Shown here piece after piece: positions 44,308-56,090 of a DNA stretch of 64,000 nucleotides. The number at the start of each line of letters is the position of its first letter. Position 1 is the stretch's first letter. Below the pieces are notes generated by a model. It was not told where the DNA came from. It searched no databases and saw nothing but the letters and a program-made list of their open reading frames with translations. Position numbers and translations under genes: made by a program. The stretch comes from Liquorilactobacillus uvarum DSM 19971 (lineage in GTDB: Bacteria; Bacillota; Bacilli; Lactobacillales; Lactobacillaceae), in assembly GCF_001434935.1 (NCBI RefSeq), contig NZ_AZEG01000002.1, positions 1 through 64,000 on the forward strand. The letters are read 5' to 3'.

Positions 44308-46299
44308 TCAATACTGTTCTCTCAAGCTCTGATGAGGATCTTGGATTCGCTTAAACATATGTTCCATATCAGAATTAGTAAAATGTACCAGTACAGGACG
44401 CCCATGCGGGCAATTAAACGGGTTTTCACACGCTTTAAGCTGTTCCAGCAGAGCTTTTGCCTGTTTATCGTCCAAATGGTGATTAGCTTTGATCGAACGT
44501 TTGCAACTCATCATAATCGCAGTTTTTTCTCGATAACTTGCAATATCTATCTTGCCATCTTTCAAAATATAGTCAATCAATTCGCGAATAATATCTTCCT
44601 CTTGACCTTCCTCAAACCAAGTTGGATGATGTCTGACAATATAGCTATTGGGACCAAAGTCCTCTAATGTAATTCCTAACTGCTCTAATTTCGACAAATT
44701 CTCGTTTATAAGAAGTGAGTCACTTGTCGTATAGTCAAGAATAATGGGCACTAATAAATCTTGCTGATCCGGTTCAACCTCGCCTATTTTCTTACGATAA
44801 TACTCATACTTGCATCGTTCCTGTGCAGCATGCTGATCAATAATATACAGGCCATCCTGTGATTCAGCAAATAAGTAAGTTCCATGCATCTGCCCAATAT
44901 AGGTCAGTTCAGGAAAACGAAGCTTTTTATTTTCTTGTCCATTGTTCCGTTCAGCAAGTTGAGCTTGGCTTATCTCCTCTTGAGAAGGAGTAGGTTGCAT
45001 TACTACTTCTTGAAGATACTTTTTATCCCATGCACTAAGTTTGTCCGCCATGTTGCTTTTATCTTTAATAATAGTAAGTTCCGGCTTTATTTCTTCTTCA
45101 TTTTCTTTACTTGGATCATTTTTTGAAATAGTACCACTTTGTTCAGTCTCTGTATGAGCTGTTTCTTCTTTCCAAACCTTATCTTGTTCCATTGATGCAG
45201 GTTTATCATGATAGTAGGCGTGCGAAGACTCATTCAAATCGATTTGTAACTGATCTATATTGATTTCTTGACGTGTTTTTCGATTTAAATTCTTCAAAGC
45301 ATCAGGAATCAAGTTTTCCTGCGCTATGCGATCATACACACATTTCGCCAATAATTGTGATAATTGATCTTCTTTACTTATACGTACCTGCTGTTTGGTA
45401 GGATGGACATTGACATCAACCAAAAGCGGATCAAGCGTAATATTTACTACAGCAATGGGATAACGTCCAACCATTAGTTTTGACCCATATCCTTTTATAA
45501 TCGCATTGCTTAATTGAAAGTTTTTAATGTACCTTCCATTCAATAACAAACTAATATAATTCTTAGTCGCACGAGTCAACTTAGGCAATGATATATAACC
45601 AGCAATTTTAAAGTCCAAATCCTTTCCATTAAAGGAAATCATCTGACGGGCATTTTTTACACCGTATATCGCACTAATCGTTTGCTGCAAGTCACCATTA
45701 CCTACAGTCTGCAGCAAAATATGTCCGTTATTACTTAGTGAAATCGCAATGTTATTATGACTTAATGCCAAACGGTTAACAATATCAGAAATAGCTGCAA
45801 GTTCTGTTTGAAAACTCTTCAAGTATTTCAACCTTGCTGGCGTATTATAGAACAGGTCAGCAACTGTTATCTCAGTTCCTTTTGGCCGTGCGCTCGTCTT
45901 CTTTTCGAGTTGCTGGCCGCCTTTAACATGCAAAAAAGTTCCTGAGGCAGCAGCTGTGCTTGTTTCTAGATACACATCGGCAACTGATGCAATACTTGGA
46001 AGTGCTTCCCCTCTAAAACCAAGTGTTTTTATTCTAAACAAGTCTTCCCGACTTGTTATTTTACTAGTCGAGTGACGTTTAAAAGCCAATTCTACGTCTT
46101 CAGCTGCGATCCCCTCACCGTTGTCGATAACTTGAATTTTTTTTAAACCCGCCTCTTCGACAACTATATCAATTTGTGTACTTCCAGCATCGATCGCATT
46201 TTCAACAAGCTCCTTAACTACCGAAGCCGGTCTTTCAACAACTTCTCCAGCAGCAATTTGATCAGCAAGTACTTCTGAGAGCTCTCTTATTTTCGGCAT
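44308..46299 (-). CDS. mutL: DNA mismatch repair protein MutL
   Basis: 663-aa GHKL ATPase of mismatch repair. Visible are IAAGEVVERPASVVKELVENAIDAG, DNGEGI, RHSTSKI, TLGFRGEALPSIAS, a variable acidic linker (~330-470), and a C-terminal dimerisation domain with the endonuclease metal site (DQHAAQERCKYEYY, and CPHGRPVLV near the end). ATG at 46299 follows TTGGAGG by 9 bases; the upstream ATG lies next to the mutS stop and has no site. Confidence 0.96.
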   Translation of the reverse strand: MPKIRELSEVLADQIAAGEVVERPASVVKELVENAIDAGSTQIDIVVEEAGLKKIQVIDNGEGIAAEDVELAFKRHSTSKITSREDLFRIKTLGFRGEALPSIASVADVYLETSTAAASGTFLHVKGGQQLEKKTSARPKGTEITVADLFYNTPARLKYLKSFQTELAAISDIVNRLALSHNNIAISLSNNGHILLQTVGNGDLQQTISAIYGVKNARQMISFNGKDLDFKIAGYISLPKLTRATKNYISLLLNGRYIKNFQLSNAIIKGYGSKLMVGRYPIAVVNITLDPLLVDVNVHPTKQQVRISKEDQLSQLLAKCVYDRIAQENLIPDALKNLNRKTRQEINIDQLQIDLNESSHAYYHDKPASMEQDKVWKEETAHTETEQSGTISKNDPSKENEEEIKPELTIIKDKSNMADKLSAWDKKYLQEVVMQPTPSQEEISQAQLAERNNGQENKKLRFPELTYIGQMHGTYLFAESQDGLYIIDQHAAQERCKYEYYRKKIGEVEPDQQDLLVPIILDYTTSDSLLINENLSKLEQLGITLEDFGPNSYIVRHHPTWFEEGQEEDIIRELIDYILKDGKIDIASYREKTAIMMSCKRSIKANHHLDDKQAKALLEQLKACENPFNCPHGRPVLVHFTNSDMEHMFKRIQDPHQSLREQY

Positions 46300-46314
46300 C
46301 AAAATTACCTCCAA

Positions 46315-48927
46315 CTACTTTTTCTTTCTCAGATCCTTTTGCCATTTATATAAAGTATTTATCGCTTCAAGCGGCGTCAATGACATTAAATCAGTTTCTC
46401 TGATTTCCGATAACACCTTTTGATCACCTTTTTGGTAGACAACTTTTTCTGGTTTAAATAGAGACAGCTGTTCATCACTGGCCTGCACTTCTTTTTCTTG
46501 GATTACCGTTTTCCGCTCGTCAGCATTTTTCTCAGCACTGTGACTTTTTTGACTTTCAAGTTTTTCTAAAATGAAATTTGCTCTCTTCAAGAGTCCCTCA
46601 GGCATGCCCGCAAGTTTAGCAACATGAATACCGTATGATTTATCTGCCGGGCCCGGCTGCATTTTATGCAAGAAAATTAAATCACCATTTTTTTCGACAG
46701 CACCGACATGGATATTTCTCAATGTAGGCAGTTTTTCAGACAAAGCCGTTAATTCATGATAGTGGGTCGAAAATAATGTTTTTGCAAACACATGATCGTG
46801 AACATATTCAATAATTGCTTGTGCTAACGCCATTCCATCATATGTTGCAGTTCCTCTTCCAATTTCATCAAACAAAATCAGACTATTGGGCGTTGCATGA
46901 CTAAGTGCATGATTGGCTTCCTTCATTTCAACCATAAACGTTGACTGTCCGGCAATTAAATCATCTGCGGCACCTATTCGAGTAAAAATCTGGTCAAAAA
47001 CGGGTAAAAGTGCACTTTGCGCTGGCACGAAACACCCTATTTGAGCCATTACAACAGTCAAAGCCAATTGTCGCATATAAGTACTTTTTCCAGACATGTT
47101 AGGACCTGTTATCAGCAGTATATTAAGATTTTCAGGCATCATAATGTCATTAGGGATATAGCTTTGTTTACCCATAACTTGTTGTACAACAGGGTGCCAG
47201 CCACCCATTACTTTCACATCATGTTTTTTATCTGTCAACTTAGGTTTCACAAAGTGGCTCTGTTCGCTGACAACAGCAAAACACTGTAAGACATCAAGTA
47301 TTGCAATTGCATGTGCAAGTTCTTGAAGACGCTTGATTTGATCCTTAATACGTTCGCGAATATCAGCAAAGAGCTGATATTCAAGCTCTACCGCCTTACT
47401 TTCGGCACCTAGAATCAGCGTCTCTTTTTCCTTAAGTTCCGGTGTAATAAAACGTTCTGCATTGGTCAGTGTTTGTTTACGTTCATAACGTTCAGCTGAT
47501 AATTTATTTAAATTGGCCTTAGAAACTTCAATATAGTATCCGAAAACGCGATTGAAACCAATTTTTAAGTTGTTGATTCCTGTTTCTTGGCGTTCTTTTG
47601 TTTCCATTTCGGCTAACCAATGTTTACCGTTTTTCATCGCATTAGTGTATTTGTCAAGCTCCGAACTATAGCCTTCTTTGATCAATCCCCCATCTTTAAC
47701 AGAAATAGGCGGTTCATCAACAATCGCATTTTCTATCAGATCAGCAACATCTTCTACCGGATCAAGATTTTTCAAAAGATCATCAAAGGTTCCATCATTC
47801 AATTCATTCAGAACATAACTAATTTTAGGAACTTGTTCTAACGATTGCTTCAATTGAATTAAATCACGCCCATTAACATTCCCAAAGGCTACACGACCTG
47901 CTAAACGTTCCAAATCATAAACGCTTTTTAATTCCTCTTGTAAAGTACTGCGTTCAAAATAATGTTTTAACAAGTTCTCGACCTTACTCTGACGACCGGT
48001 AATTTCCTTTAAATTCAATAATGGTCTCTCGAGCCATTGCTTCAGTAAACGTCCTCCCATTGCCGTTTTAGTCTCATCTAAAAGCCATAGCAGTGTTCCT
48101 TGTTTTTTCCCCGTACGACTATTTTGCAGTATTTCCAAATTACGTTTGGAATATGGATCCATTTTTAAAAAACTGGATGGTTCATAATGAACGGCTTTTT
48201 GCAGATGTCCTAAACTTCGTTTCTGCGTAACATTCAGATAAGTTATTAAATGTCGAATAACACTAATTTCAAGACCACTATTCAGATTTTGAATCGCATA
48301 GCTTGATTCAGCACTTTCTTTTGTATCATTCTGCTTTGAAAACATAATTTTCAGCGGTGCTATCGCCTCTGCGCTCTCTTTTGTTACGGAATCGTCAATC
48401 ACAATTTCCTTTGTTCTCAGGCTCATCAATTCATTCAGAACCAAATTTATACTATCTAGCGTTGCTGTTTTCAATTCACCAGTTGACAAGTCTACATATG
48501 CCAGCCCATATTTTCCATTTTTCTCATGCAATGCCGTGAGATAATTGTTTTCCTTTGCTTCACTCGCTGAAGAATCGATCATTGTTCCAGGCGTAACTAG
48601 TTGAATAACTTCACGCTTAACCATGCCTTTAGCCAATTTAGGATCTTCCATCTGTTCACAAATAGCAACTTTGTATCCCTGATCGACCAAGATATCAATA
48701 TAATTTTGTGCTGCATGATGAGGAACACCGCACATTGGTATCTTATCAGCAGCATTTTTATTACGCGTTGTTAATGTTAATTCCAAGATTTGTGATCCCT
48801 TGACTGCATCATCATAAAACATCTCATAAAAATCACCCAAACGATAAAATAAAAAAGCATCCGGATATTGTTCTTTGACGGCTAAATACTGTTCCATCAT
48901 TGGTGTGTTTTTCGTTTTTTGAGGCAT
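46315..48927 (-). CDS. mutS: DNA mismatch recognition protein MutS
   Basis: 870-aa mismatch sensor. The N-terminal domain has the mismatch-binding FYEMFYDDA, followed by connector, lever and clamp regions. The ATPase has Walker [14 protein letters not shown] and Walker [19 protein letters not shown] at 48927 follows AGGAGAG by 8 bases; the upstream extension is the end of ymdB. It is coupled to mutL. Confidence 0.97.
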   Translation of the reverse strand: MPQKTKNTPMMEQYLAVKEQYPDAFLFYRLGDFYEMFYDDAVKGSQILELTLTTRNKNAADKIPMCGVPHHAAQNYIDILVDQGYKVAICEQMEDPKLAKGMVKREVIQLVTPGTMIDSSASEAKENNYLTALHEKNGKYGLAYVDLSTGELKTATLDSINLVLNELMSLRTKEIVIDDSVTKESAEAIAPLKIMFSKQNDTKESAESSYAIQNLNSGLEISVIRHLITYLNVTQKRSLGHLQKAVHYEPSSFLKMDPYSKRNLEILQNSRTGKKQGTLLWLLDETKTAMGGRLLKQWLERPLLNLKEITGRQSKVENLLKHYFERSTLQEELKSVYDLERLAGRVAFGNVNGRDLIQLKQSLEQVPKISYVLNELNDGTFDDLLKNLDPVEDVADLIENAIVDEPPISVKDGGLIKEGYSSELDKYTNAMKNGKHWLAEMETKERQETGINNLKIGFNRVFGYYIEVSKANLNKLSAERYERKQTLTNAERFITPELKEKETLILGAESKAVELEYQLFADIRERIKDQIKRLQELAHAIAILDVLQCFAVVSEQSHFVKPKLTDKKHDVKVMGGWHPVVQQVMGKQSYIPNDIMMPENLNILLITGPNMSGKSTYMRQLALTVVMAQIGCFVPAQSALLPVFDQIFTRIGAADDLIAGQSTFMVEMKEANHALSHATPNSLILFDEIGRGTATYDGMALAQAIIEYVHDHVFAKTLFSTHYHELTALSEKLPTLRNIHVGAVEKNGDLIFLHKMQPGPADKSYGIHVAKLAGMPEGLLKRANFILEKLESQKSHSAEKNADERKTVIQEKEVQASDEQLSLFKPEKVVYQKGDQKVLSEIRETDLMSLTPLEAINTLYKWQKDLRKKK

Positions 48928-48940
48928 TTGACTCTCTCCT

Positions 48941-49741
48941 TTATTGCATAAACGGATGATCGGCATTAATTTGTATTGTTTTTATTTTTTTTGCTTTTCC
49001 TGTTTCATCGTTAATATCAATCACGCAAGCAGACAAGTTTCTACGCCCGTTCTCATCTACTTCAAATCTTGTTGGCATTTGATTTAAAAATCGTGTAATT
49101 ACATTTTGGCGTTTCATTCCTATTATGCCATCATAAGGTCCTGTCATCCCAACATCAGACAAGAAGGCTGTTCCTTGGGGAAGAATTCGCGCATCATTTG
49201 TTTGAACATGCGTGTGTGTGCCCACAACAGCTGAAACTTGGCCATCAAAATACCACGAAAAGGCGGCTTTTTCGCTCGTTGTCTCTGCATGGAAGTCAAC
49301 AAAAATAAAATTAGTTTGTTTTTTTAACTCTGAAATAATATCCTTGGCAACCGCAAAAGGATCATCTGAAGGGCTCATGAAAACCCGTCCCTGCAAATTA
49401 AGAACTGCTAACCGTTGCTGGTTGATCTTGATAGTTGTATAACCGATTCCAGGAACCTGTCCCGCTGAAAAATTTGCTGGCCTAACTAATTTTTTGGCTG
49501 ATTGAATGAAATCTGTGATTTCTGCATTATCCCATGTATGATTTCCCATCGTGACAACATCTGCCCCACAGCTCAAAATACGTTTGTACACTTTCTCATT
49601 AATTCCGCGACCTTTGGTTGCATTTTCCCCATTCACAATCGTTGCCTGTGGATGATACAAATGCTTTAGTTTAGGTAAATACTCTTCAAGAACCTCTTGC
49701 CCAGCATTTCCCATAACATCGCCAACAAACAAAATACGCAT
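48941..49741 (-). CDS. ymdB: YmdB-family metallophosphoesterase
   Basis: 266-aa phosphodiesterase. Metal motifs are [46 protein letters not shown] and [12 protein letters not shown]. The Bacillus homologue hydrolyses cyclic nucleotides and affects biofilm and motility decisions. It lies between rny and mutS, with a terminator separating it from rny. AAAGGGG precedes the ATG. Confidence 0.93.
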   Translation of the reverse strand: MRILFVGDVMGNAGQEVLEEYLPKLKHLYHPQATIVNGENATKGRGINEKVYKRILSCGADVVTMGNHTWDNAEITDFIQSAKKLVRPANFSAGQVPGIGYTTIKINQQRLAVLNLQGRVFMSPSDDPFAVAKDIISELKKQTNFIFVDFHAETTSEKAAFSWYFDGQVSAVVGTHTHVQTNDARILPQGTAFLSDVGMTGPYDGIIGMKRQNVITRFLNQMPTRFEVDENGRRNLSACVIDINDETGKAKKIKTIQINADHPFMQ

Positions 49742-49830
49742 ATTTTTCCCCTTTTCTGATATTCATTGTTCAATGATTCAATTTTAGCATTTTAATACGC
49801 TGTTGCGAAATCAGATTTACTTTGATCCAG

Positions 49831-49865
49831 AATAAAAAAGAAAACTGGGAATCGCATCCCAGTTT
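49831..49865 (-). terminator. rny terminator
   Basis: AAACTGGGA/TCCCAGTTT stem with a 6-base loop, followed on the minus strand by TCTTTTTTATT. Confidence 0.9.
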
Positions 49866-49898
49866 CCTAGCAGGTAAATAAAATACCCAAAATAATAA

Positions 49899-51464
49899 CT
49901 ATTTAGCGTACTCAACCGCTCTAATTTCACGAATAACGGTTACCTTAATATGTCCAGGATACTCCATTTCACTTTCGATCCTATTTTTAATATCTCGTGC
50001 AAGAACTGTTGATTCCAAATCATTTACTTCATTCGGCTTCACTATCACGCGAACTTCTCGTCCAGCTTGAATTGCATAGCTCTTTTTGACGCCATCAAAT
50101 TCATTCGTGATTTTTTCAAGTTTTTCGAGACGATGAATATAATTTTCCAAGGACTCGCTTCTTGCTCCTGGCCGTGCTGCAGAAATAGCATCCGCTGCAG
50201 CAACTAGTACTGAAATTGTATATTTTGGCTCAACATCTCCGTGGTGGGAAGCAATTGCATTGATAACAGTATCGCTCTCTTTGTACTTCTCCGCTAATTC
50301 GACCCCAATCTGTACATGAGATCCATCAACTTCATGATCAATAGCTTTACCGATATCATGCAGCAACCCCGCACGTTTCGCTAATGTTTCGTCCTCACCC
50401 AATTCAGCTGCTAAAACACCTGTTATCTTGGCAACTTCAACAGAATGATCCAACACATTCTGACCATAACTGGTTCGATATTTTAATCGTCCGACCGTTT
50501 TGATCAAATCCGGATGCATTGCATGCAAACCTAAATCAAAAATTGTCTCTTCACCTGTGTCTCTTATCTTTGCATCTATTTCTTTAGTTGATTTCTCAAC
50601 CATCTCTTCAATTCTGGCTGGATGTATCCTTCCATCCTGAATTAATTTTTCTAACGCCATCTTTGCTATTTCACGGCGGACTGGATCAAATCCACTTAAA
50701 ACAACTGCTTCAGGGGTATCATCAATGATTAGATCAATCCCTGTCAAAGTTTCAAGAGCCCGGATATTGCGCCCTTCACGTCCAATAATCCGTCCTTTCA
50801 TCTCATCATTAGGCAATGAGACAACGGACACTGTCGTTTCAGAAACTGTATCAGCGGCACTTCTTTGAATCGCCTGTGCAATTAAACTCCTAGCAGTACG
50901 ATCAGCATTAGCTTGAGCCTCTACTTCTTTGTCCTTAATCATAACTGCAAGCTCATGATTCAAAGCTTCCTTTGTTTCATTCATGATCAAATCTTTCGCT
51001 TCTTCTTTCGTCAAAGAAGCGACCCGTTCAAGCTCTGTTTTCTGCTGCTCAATTAAAGAATTAACTTCAAGGTGTTTTTTCTCCAGCTCTTTTTGGTCGA
51101 TGTCCATCCGATTTTCTTTTTTTACAAGTCCCTGCTCGCGTTTTTCAAGTACTGAGTCTTTACGATCCAGGTTTTCTTCACGCTGGAGCAAACGATTTTC
51201 TTGTTTTTGAATCTCGGAACGTCTTTCCTTCAATTCACTTTCAATTTCGCCTCGGTAACGATGATTTTCATCCTTAGCTTCCAAAATAGCTTCTTTTTTT
51301 AATGCTACTGCCTCTTTTTTAGCATTCCTCACGATCCCTTGTGCAGTTTGCGTAGCGGCATCGAGCGTTTTTTTATAGCTGCTTTTTTGAAAAGCCTTAC
51401 CCAAAGCTATACCAATACCCAAAGTTATAACAGCGATGGCGAGGATAGTAATTGTTAGTTCCAA
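49899..51464 (-). CDS. rny: Ribonuclease Y
   Basis: 521-aa membrane-bound endoribonuclease that starts mRNA decay. It has an N-terminal membrane segment (residues 3-24), a long coiled coil (~30-200), a KH domain ([22 protein letters not shown]), an HD domain with [12 protein letters not shown] and ASHHGDVEP, and a C-terminal region ending [17 protein letters not shown]. The start is TTG with GGAGGTG 8 bases upstream. It is monocistronic with its own terminator. Confidence 0.96.
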   Translation of the reverse strand: MELTITILAIAVITLGIGIALGKAFQKSSYKKTLDAATQTAQGIVRNAKKEAVALKKEAILEAKDENHRYRGEIESELKERRSEIQKQENRLLQREENLDRKDSVLEKREQGLVKKENRMDIDQKELEKKHLEVNSLIEQQKTELERVASLTKEEAKDLIMNETKEALNHELAVMIKDKEVEAQANADRTARSLIAQAIQRSAADTVSETTVSVVSLPNDEMKGRIIGREGRNIRALETLTGIDLIIDDTPEAVVLSGFDPVRREIAKMALEKLIQDGRIHPARIEEMVEKSTKEIDAKIRDTGEETIFDLGLHAMHPDLIKTVGRLKYRTSYGQNVLDHSVEVAKITGVLAAELGEDETLAKRAGLLHDIGKAIDHEVDGSHVQIGVELAEKYKESDTVINAIASHHGDVEPKYTISVLVAAADAISAARPGARSESLENYIHRLEKLEKITNEFDGVKKSYAIQAGREVRVIVKPNEVNDLESTVLARDIKNRIESEMEYPGHIKVTVIREIRAVEYAK

Positions 51465-51852
51465 ATTTTCACCTCCACATCGTCAAAAAATGATTAGACT
51501 TTTAAAATAACCATTGCTTTTAAGATGTTATTTTGATCAACATACTCTTACATTTTACGGTGTTGTACCACGTTATGTCAACATAAAACAGATGGTTTCA
51601 ATAATTCAAGCTACACAGTTTTTTTCAAAAATGTTCTGGTTCTTAAGAATTAAAATAGCAGGCCCTTTATTATTGTCCAAATATTCCAAAACATTAACAA
51701 AAGCATGATCTCGTATCCATAAAAAAGAGTTGTCGAACTTCAGAAGGCTTCAAACCAATAACAATACATCATGAACGCTTTGATTTAACTATGAATAAAA
51801 TATTGTTGTGTGGAGAAGATCATTTTATGATCTTCATAAGGTAAAAATTTTA
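51465..51852. other. Intergenic region between recA terminator and rny
   Basis: About 390 bases. It holds an 8-bp perfect hairpin GAAGATCA-TTTTA-TGATCTTC (51815-51835) without a T-run, and must contain the rny promoter, which I could not place with confidence. A 64-codon plus-strand frame here lacks support. Confidence 0.4.
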
Positions 51853-51889
51853 TAAAAAAAGACAATGCCTCAATTATGTTTTGGCACTG
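51853..51889 (-). terminator. recA terminator
   Basis: CAGTGCC pairs with GGCATTG (one wobble), followed by TCTTTTTTTATA on the minus strand. Confidence 0.85.
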
Positions 51890-51934
51890 CTCTTTCATTA
51901 ATATTAAAAAGCAATTAAAGGCCTGCTTCACAAG

Positions 51935-52996
51935 TTAGTCTTTAGCTTCCGCTTTCTCTTTTTTATCATTGAGCGGCAAATCTGTGGATCCTTCTTTCTC
52001 ATCTATATCTGCTATTCCATATGCTTGCCGAACTTTCAGCGTAACTTCTTCCATCATATCTGGGTGATCACTCAAATATTGCTTAGCATTCTCTCTGCCT
52101 TGCCCAATTCGATCTTCACCATATGAATACCAAGAACCACTCTTTTTAACAATTTCTTTTTCAACTGCCATATCGACCAATTCACCAGTCTTAGAAATTC
52201 CCTCACCATACATGATATCTACTTCAGCACGTTTAAAAGGCGGTGCAACCTTGTTCTTTACAACCTTGATTCGTACACGATTACCTACAATGTCCGCACC
52301 ATCTTTGATTTGTTCAGCACGTCTTACTTCCAATCTAATTGTTGAGTAGAATTTAAGCGCACGTCCCCCTGGTGTGATTTCTGGGTTTCCGAACATTACT
52401 CCAACCTTTTCACGAATTTGATTAATAAAAATTGCAATTGTTTTTGTCTTATTAATCGATCCAGAAAGTTTACGCAATGCTTGCGACATTAAACGTGCCT
52501 GCAAACCTACATGCGCATCTCCCATCTCGCCTTCAATCTCTGCACGCGGAACAAGTGCTGCTACTGAATCGACAACCACTATGTCAATTGCCCCTGAAGA
52601 AACTAAAGCATCCGTAATTTCCAATCCCTGCTCACCTGTATCTGGCTGAGAAAGAAGAAGGTCATCAATGTTGACACCTAACTTAGTCGCATAGGCGGGA
52701 TCAAGCGCATTTTCAGCATCGATATAAGCTGCCACACCACCGTTTCTTTGAACTTCAGCAACAGCATGTAGCGCCACCGTTGTTTTCCCGGAACTTTCAG
52801 GTCCATAAACTTCTACGATTCTGCCACGCGGATAACCGCCTACACCTAAAGCTTCATCTAGTGCAAGTGAACCACTAGGGATTGTTGAAATTTGGGTATC
52901 AGCTTTTTCACCCATTCGCATGATAGAACCCTTACCAAAATTTTTTTCAATTTTTTTTAATGCAGCATCTAATGCTGCTTTTCTTTCATCAGCCAA
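51935..52996 (-). CDS. recA: RecA recombinase
   Basis: 353-aa recombinase and SOS coprotease activator. Walker A is GPESSGKTT (65-73), Walker B region [14 protein letters not shown], loop L2 near [15 protein letters not shown], and the C-terminal domain ends in an acidic/Lys-rich tail. The start is TTG after GAGGAGG. An SOS box and promoter lie in the 113-base gap after cinA. It would activate both LexA cleavage and CI self-cleavage of the prophage in this window. Confidence 0.97.
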   Translation of the reverse strand: MADERKAALDAALKKIEKNFGKGSIMRMGEKADTQISTIPSGSLALDEALGVGGYPRGRIVEVYGPESSGKTTVALHAVAEVQRNGGVAAYIDAENALDPAYATKLGVNIDDLLLSQPDTGEQGLEITDALVSSGAIDIVVVDSVAALVPRAEIEGEMGDAHVGLQARLMSQALRKLSGSINKTKTIAIFINQIREKVGVMFGNPEITPGGRALKFYSTIRLEVRRAEQIKDGADIVGNRVRIKVVKNKVAPPFKRAEVDIMYGEGISKTGELVDMAVEKEIVKKSGSWYSYGEDRIGQGRENAKQYLSDHPDMMEEVTLKVRQAYGIADIDEKEGSTDLPLNDKKEKAEAKD

Positions 52997-53053
52997 TTTG
53001 ATTCCTCCTCAGTCGACCACGCTTATAAATAATCAGCTATAGCCTTCCACTCA

Positions 53054-53103
53054 ATAATACCGACTTAAAAAATAAATTGCAAGAAAAATCGAACAAAGGT
53101 TCG
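53054..53103 (-). promoter_or_regulatory. recA promoter and LexA (SOS) box
   Basis: Perfect SOS box CGAAC-AAAG-GTTCG (53090-53103), then TTGCAA (53077-53082), 17 bp and TATTAT (53054-53059). The box ends 7 bp upstream of the -35 hexamer. Confidence 0.9.
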
Positions 53104-53109
53104 AAAATG

Positions 53110-54354
53110 TCATTTAGCTACTTCCCGTCTGATCCAATCCAATCCCGTCAACACGCTACGTTCACGCACAAGTGATCTTTGACGAGCAAAATGGTACAAT
53201 TTGGCTCTCACCGGGCGGTCTTTAAAAGCCAACCCAATCCAAACTGTGCCTGCTTCATTTCCTTCAAGTGAGTCCGGACCAGCCACCCCTGTAAACGAAA
53301 TTCCAATATCCGTTTTCATTTTCTCTTTTGATCTTCGTGCCATCCATTTTGCTGTTTCCTCGCTCACAACACCATTTTTTTGAATGATAGCTGGAGGAAT
53401 ATCCAGAAGGCTGCTTTTGGCACTATTGGCATATGTGACAAAACCACCCGGAAAAATATGAGAAACCCCAGGTACGTTTCCAAGAGTTGCTTGAAAAGCA
53501 CCTGCTGTTAAACTTTCAGCAGCTGTAATACTTAAGTTTTCTTTCAACAATTTTTTTACAACAACTTCTACAAGCGTATTATTATCTCCATAACCATACA
53601 TATATTCACCAACGCGATTGCAAATCTCTTTTTCAGTGTCATCCAAAATTCTTTTTGCTTCATTCTCATCAACAGCACTAGCTGTCAATCGCAAGGTGAC
53701 CTCACTTGTTTTCGCATATGGCGCAATGGTAGGGTTTGTCTGTTTATCAATGAGATCTTCAATTTTAGTTGCCAAAAGTGATTCACCAATCCCAAAGAAC
53801 CGCAAGACCCTTGAAAAAAGTAAGTGTTCATTATGGTATCTTTTGGATAAAAGAGGTTGCGCAATATTAACAAACATTGGTTTTAACTCACTGGGTGGGC
53901 CAGGCAGCAATAAAAAATCGCACCCATTATCATTTGGATAATACTCTCCCACTGCAAAACCAGTCTCATTCTTTAAAGGAACTGAGCCAGATATATACTG
54001 AGCTTGCAAACGATTATTAACAGTCATTTTCTTTTCGCTGGCTGCATAATAACTTATTATCTTATGCATTGCAGCAGCATCTTCCACTAAGTTTTTGCCA
54101 AGAAAATGAGCAACGGTTTGCTTAGTCAGATCATCTTTTGTAGGGCCTAAACCTCCCATTAAAATGACTAAATCATTGCGTTTTGAAGCAATTTCAATTG
54201 CTTGTATAAGCCGCTGCTGATTATCACCGACAACAGTTTGATAGTGAACATCGATCCCCAAGTCAGCAAGTCTGCGAGCAACAAATGTTGTATTCGTATT
54301 GACTATCTGTCCTAATAATATTTCTGTTCCAACTGCAATAATTTCTGTTTGCAC
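53110..54354 (-). CDS. cinA: CinA, competence/damage-inducible protein
   Basis: 414-aa two-domain protein. The N-terminal molybdopterin-binding-like domain (IIAVGTEILLGQIVNTNT, MGGLGPTKDDLT) and the C-terminal nicotinamide-nucleotide amidase domain (SITAAESLTAGAFQATLGNVPG, GISFTGVAGPDS, GTVWIG) are complete. The start is GTG with GGAGGGG upstream. It precedes recA, the common Firmicutes arrangement, but recA has its own promoter here. Homologues recycle NMN and, in streptococci, bring RecA to the membrane in competence. Confidence 0.94.
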   Translation of the reverse strand: MQTEIIAVGTEILLGQIVNTNTTFVARRLADLGIDVHYQTVVGDNQQRLIQAIEIASKRNDLVILMGGLGPTKDDLTKQTVAHFLGKNLVEDAAAMHKIISYYAASEKKMTVNNRLQAQYISGSVPLKNETGFAVGEYYPNDNGCDFLLLPGPPSELKPMFVNIAQPLLSKRYHNEHLLFSRVLRFFGIGESLLATKIEDLIDKQTNPTIAPYAKTSEVTLRLTASAVDENEAKRILDDTEKEICNRVGEYMYGYGDNNTLVEVVVKKLLKENLSITAAESLTAGAFQATLGNVPGVSHIFPGGFVTYANSAKSSLLDIPPAIIQKNGVVSEETAKWMARRSKEKMKTDIGISFTGVAGPDSLEGNEAGTVWIGLAFKDRPVRAKLYHFARQRSLVRERSVLTGLDWIRREVAK

Positions 54355-54404
54355 TTATTTTCCCCTCCATTACCTAATTACGCAAAGCACTAATCAATTT
54401 TACA

Positions 54405-54441
54405 CAAAAACAAGGGAACTGAGAAATACGTCAGCTCCCTT
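54405..54441 (-). terminator. pgsA terminator
   Basis: AAGGGAGCTGA pairs with TCAGTTCCCTT (one wobble), followed by GTTTTTG on the minus strand. Confidence 0.85.
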
Positions 54442-54446
54442 TAAAA

Positions 54447-55034
54447 TTATTTGTCAAACGAATCAGCAAAAATCTGCTTGCTGTTCACAAAATAATCAAT
54501 GCCAGAATATACCGTAAAGAACAGGCATATATACAATAATATTTCACCTAATGGAACTCCGATAGCCGCAAAAAAAATGTTGTTCAGTAAAAGAAAGATG
54601 ATTGAAACCATTTGTGTCATTGTCTTTATCTTTCCAGGCATTGCAGCAGCAATTACTTCACCATCATTTTCGACAACAATAAGACGCAATCCTGTTACAG
54701 CTAGTTCACGACAAATAATAATTGCGGCAACCCATGCTGGAACCTTACCCATTGAGACCAAAATTATAAATGCTGTCATTACAAGCATTTTATCAGCTAA
54801 GGGATCAGCAAATTTGCCAAAGTTAGTCACTAGTTTATCTCTACGGGCTATTTGTCCATCTGCAAAATCAGTTAAAGATGCACCTGCAAAAATAATTGCA
54901 GCAATTAACTGAGTCACTGGGAGCGTTGCGCCTCCAAAATTCAGTTCCCCCCACTTAAATGGAACTGTCAGCACAACAATAAATACTGGAATCAAGAAAA
55001 TCCGAAGTACTGTTAATTTATTCGGCAAGTTCAT
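54447..55034 (-). CDS. pgsA: Phosphatidylglycerophosphate synthase
   Basis: 195-aa membrane enzyme making phosphatidylglycerophosphate from CDP-diacylglycerol and glycerol-3-phosphate. The CDP-alcohol transferase motif is seen as SLTDFADGQIARRDKLVTNFGKFADPLADK, read here in two parts around residues 60-90. Several membrane segments follow. ATG at 55034 has AGGGG 8 bases upstream. It is the last gene of the ymfF-to-pgsA operon. Confidence 0.94.
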   Translation of the reverse strand: MNLPNKLTVLRIFLIPVFIVVLTVPFKWGELNFGGATLPVTQLIAAIIFAGASLTDFADGQIARRDKLVTNFGKFADPLADKMLVMTAFIILVSMGKVPAWVAAIIICRELAVTGLRLIVVENDGEVIAAAMPGKIKTMTQMVSIIFLLLNNIFFAAIGVPLGEILLYICLFFTVYSGIDYFVNSKQIFADSFDK

Positions 55035-55071
55035 GGTTAAACCCCTCTCCCTTTTCATAGTGTAGCGATTT

Positions 55072-55992
55072 TTATTTAATTTTTAACGTTAACGTTCTGA
55101 CAGTTAAAGAACTATTGTCCTTCAAAAAATTAAAACTGTGTCCATTAATTGAAATTTTTGTTGCTTTTGAATTTCCTAAATTAATAGTGATCGAGCTCGA
55201 ACCTTCAGGAATTTTCACTTCATGATCTGCCCCAGAACTTAAAGTACCTTGCCATTGCTGTGTTCCATCAGCAGAAACAGCAGTCCACGCACTTGAATCT
55301 TTAACACTCACCTTAACAGTATTTGTCTTAGAACTATTTTTCAAATTATATACAAATGATGATCCTGAATTTGAAGCCAAGCTAAGCTGAACTTTTTTCT
55401 TTGTCTTGCTACTTGACTTTTTCTTAACTGATGAACTAGAAACCGAGCTAGAGCTTTTCTTAGTCACTTTCTTTTCTTCAGCATTTTTCTTGCTTGTACT
55501 CGTTCCATCGGATGAAACAGATACCTTAGTACTGCTACTTTGAATTTGCTGAGAATCAGCTGTTTTTTGATGTTTGTTCCAAGCAACAAAATAGATAGAA
55601 CCTAAAATAGCAACGACAATCAGCACAATAATAATTGTTGGTAAGTAAGACAGAAAGCGATTGAAATTGTTTGTTTTTTCCATGCTTTGACGTGTAGCTT
55701 CTATCCGTTTGCGCGTATCCTCTCGGGATTCCGACTTATCTGGATCACTTTCCTGCTGCTTAGCCGCGCCTTCTCCAATACTGTTCAAAAGCTCTTCTGA
55801 ATTCAATCCAACTGTGTCAGCATATTGGCGAACAAATGCCTTAACGTAAAAATCGCCGGGCAAGGCTTCGAATCTTTCATCTTCAATCGCAATCAAATAA
55901 CGTTTCTGAATCTTTGTTATCTGCTGCAGATCATCCAGTGTATAGCCCTTTTCTATTCTTGCATTTTTTAATTTTTTCCCAATTTCAGTCAT
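55072..55992 (-). CDS. rodZ: RodZ-like HTH membrane protein (YmfM)
   Basis: 306-aa cell-shape protein. It has an N-terminal helix-turn-helix (IGKKLKNARIEKGYTLDDL ... YLIAIEDERFEALPGDFYVKAFVRQYA), a juxtamembrane basic part, one membrane segment (about 110-130), a Ser/Lys-rich linker (~140-200) and a C-terminal DUF4115-type beta domain. ATG at 55992 follows GGAGAG by 7 bases. RodZ links MreB to the wall elongation machinery. The operon position before pgsA is standard. Confidence 0.9.
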   Translation of the reverse strand: MTEIGKKLKNARIEKGYTLDDLQQITKIQKRYLIAIEDERFEALPGDFYVKAFVRQYADTVGLNSEELLNSIGEGAAKQQESDPDKSESREDTRKRIEATRQSMEKTNNFNRFLSYLPTIIIVLIVVAILGSIYFVAWNKHQKTADSQQIQSSSTKVSVSSDGTSTSKKNAEEKKVTKKSSSSVSSSSVKKKSSSKTKKKVQLSLASNSGSSFVYNLKNSSKTNTVKVSVKDSSAWTAVSADGTQQWQGTLSSGADHEVKIPEGSSSITINLGNSKATKISINGHSFNFLKDNSSLTVRTLTLKIK

Positions 55993-56090
55993 ATCAAAAC
56001 TCTCCATTATTATCCGATTACGCTTCTAAAAACAAGCAAATTCTTTATATAGTATAGCATAGCTCGCCACAAATATTAATTAAAAATTGC

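Noticed and set aside
44131-44667. Long plus-strand frame of 178 codons
   Set aside because: Antisense shadow of ruvA and mutL, both of which have complete domain motifs.
51514-51708. 64-codon plus-strand frame between recA and rny
   Set aside because: No ribosome site and no recognisable protein pattern; probably chance in AT-rich DNA.
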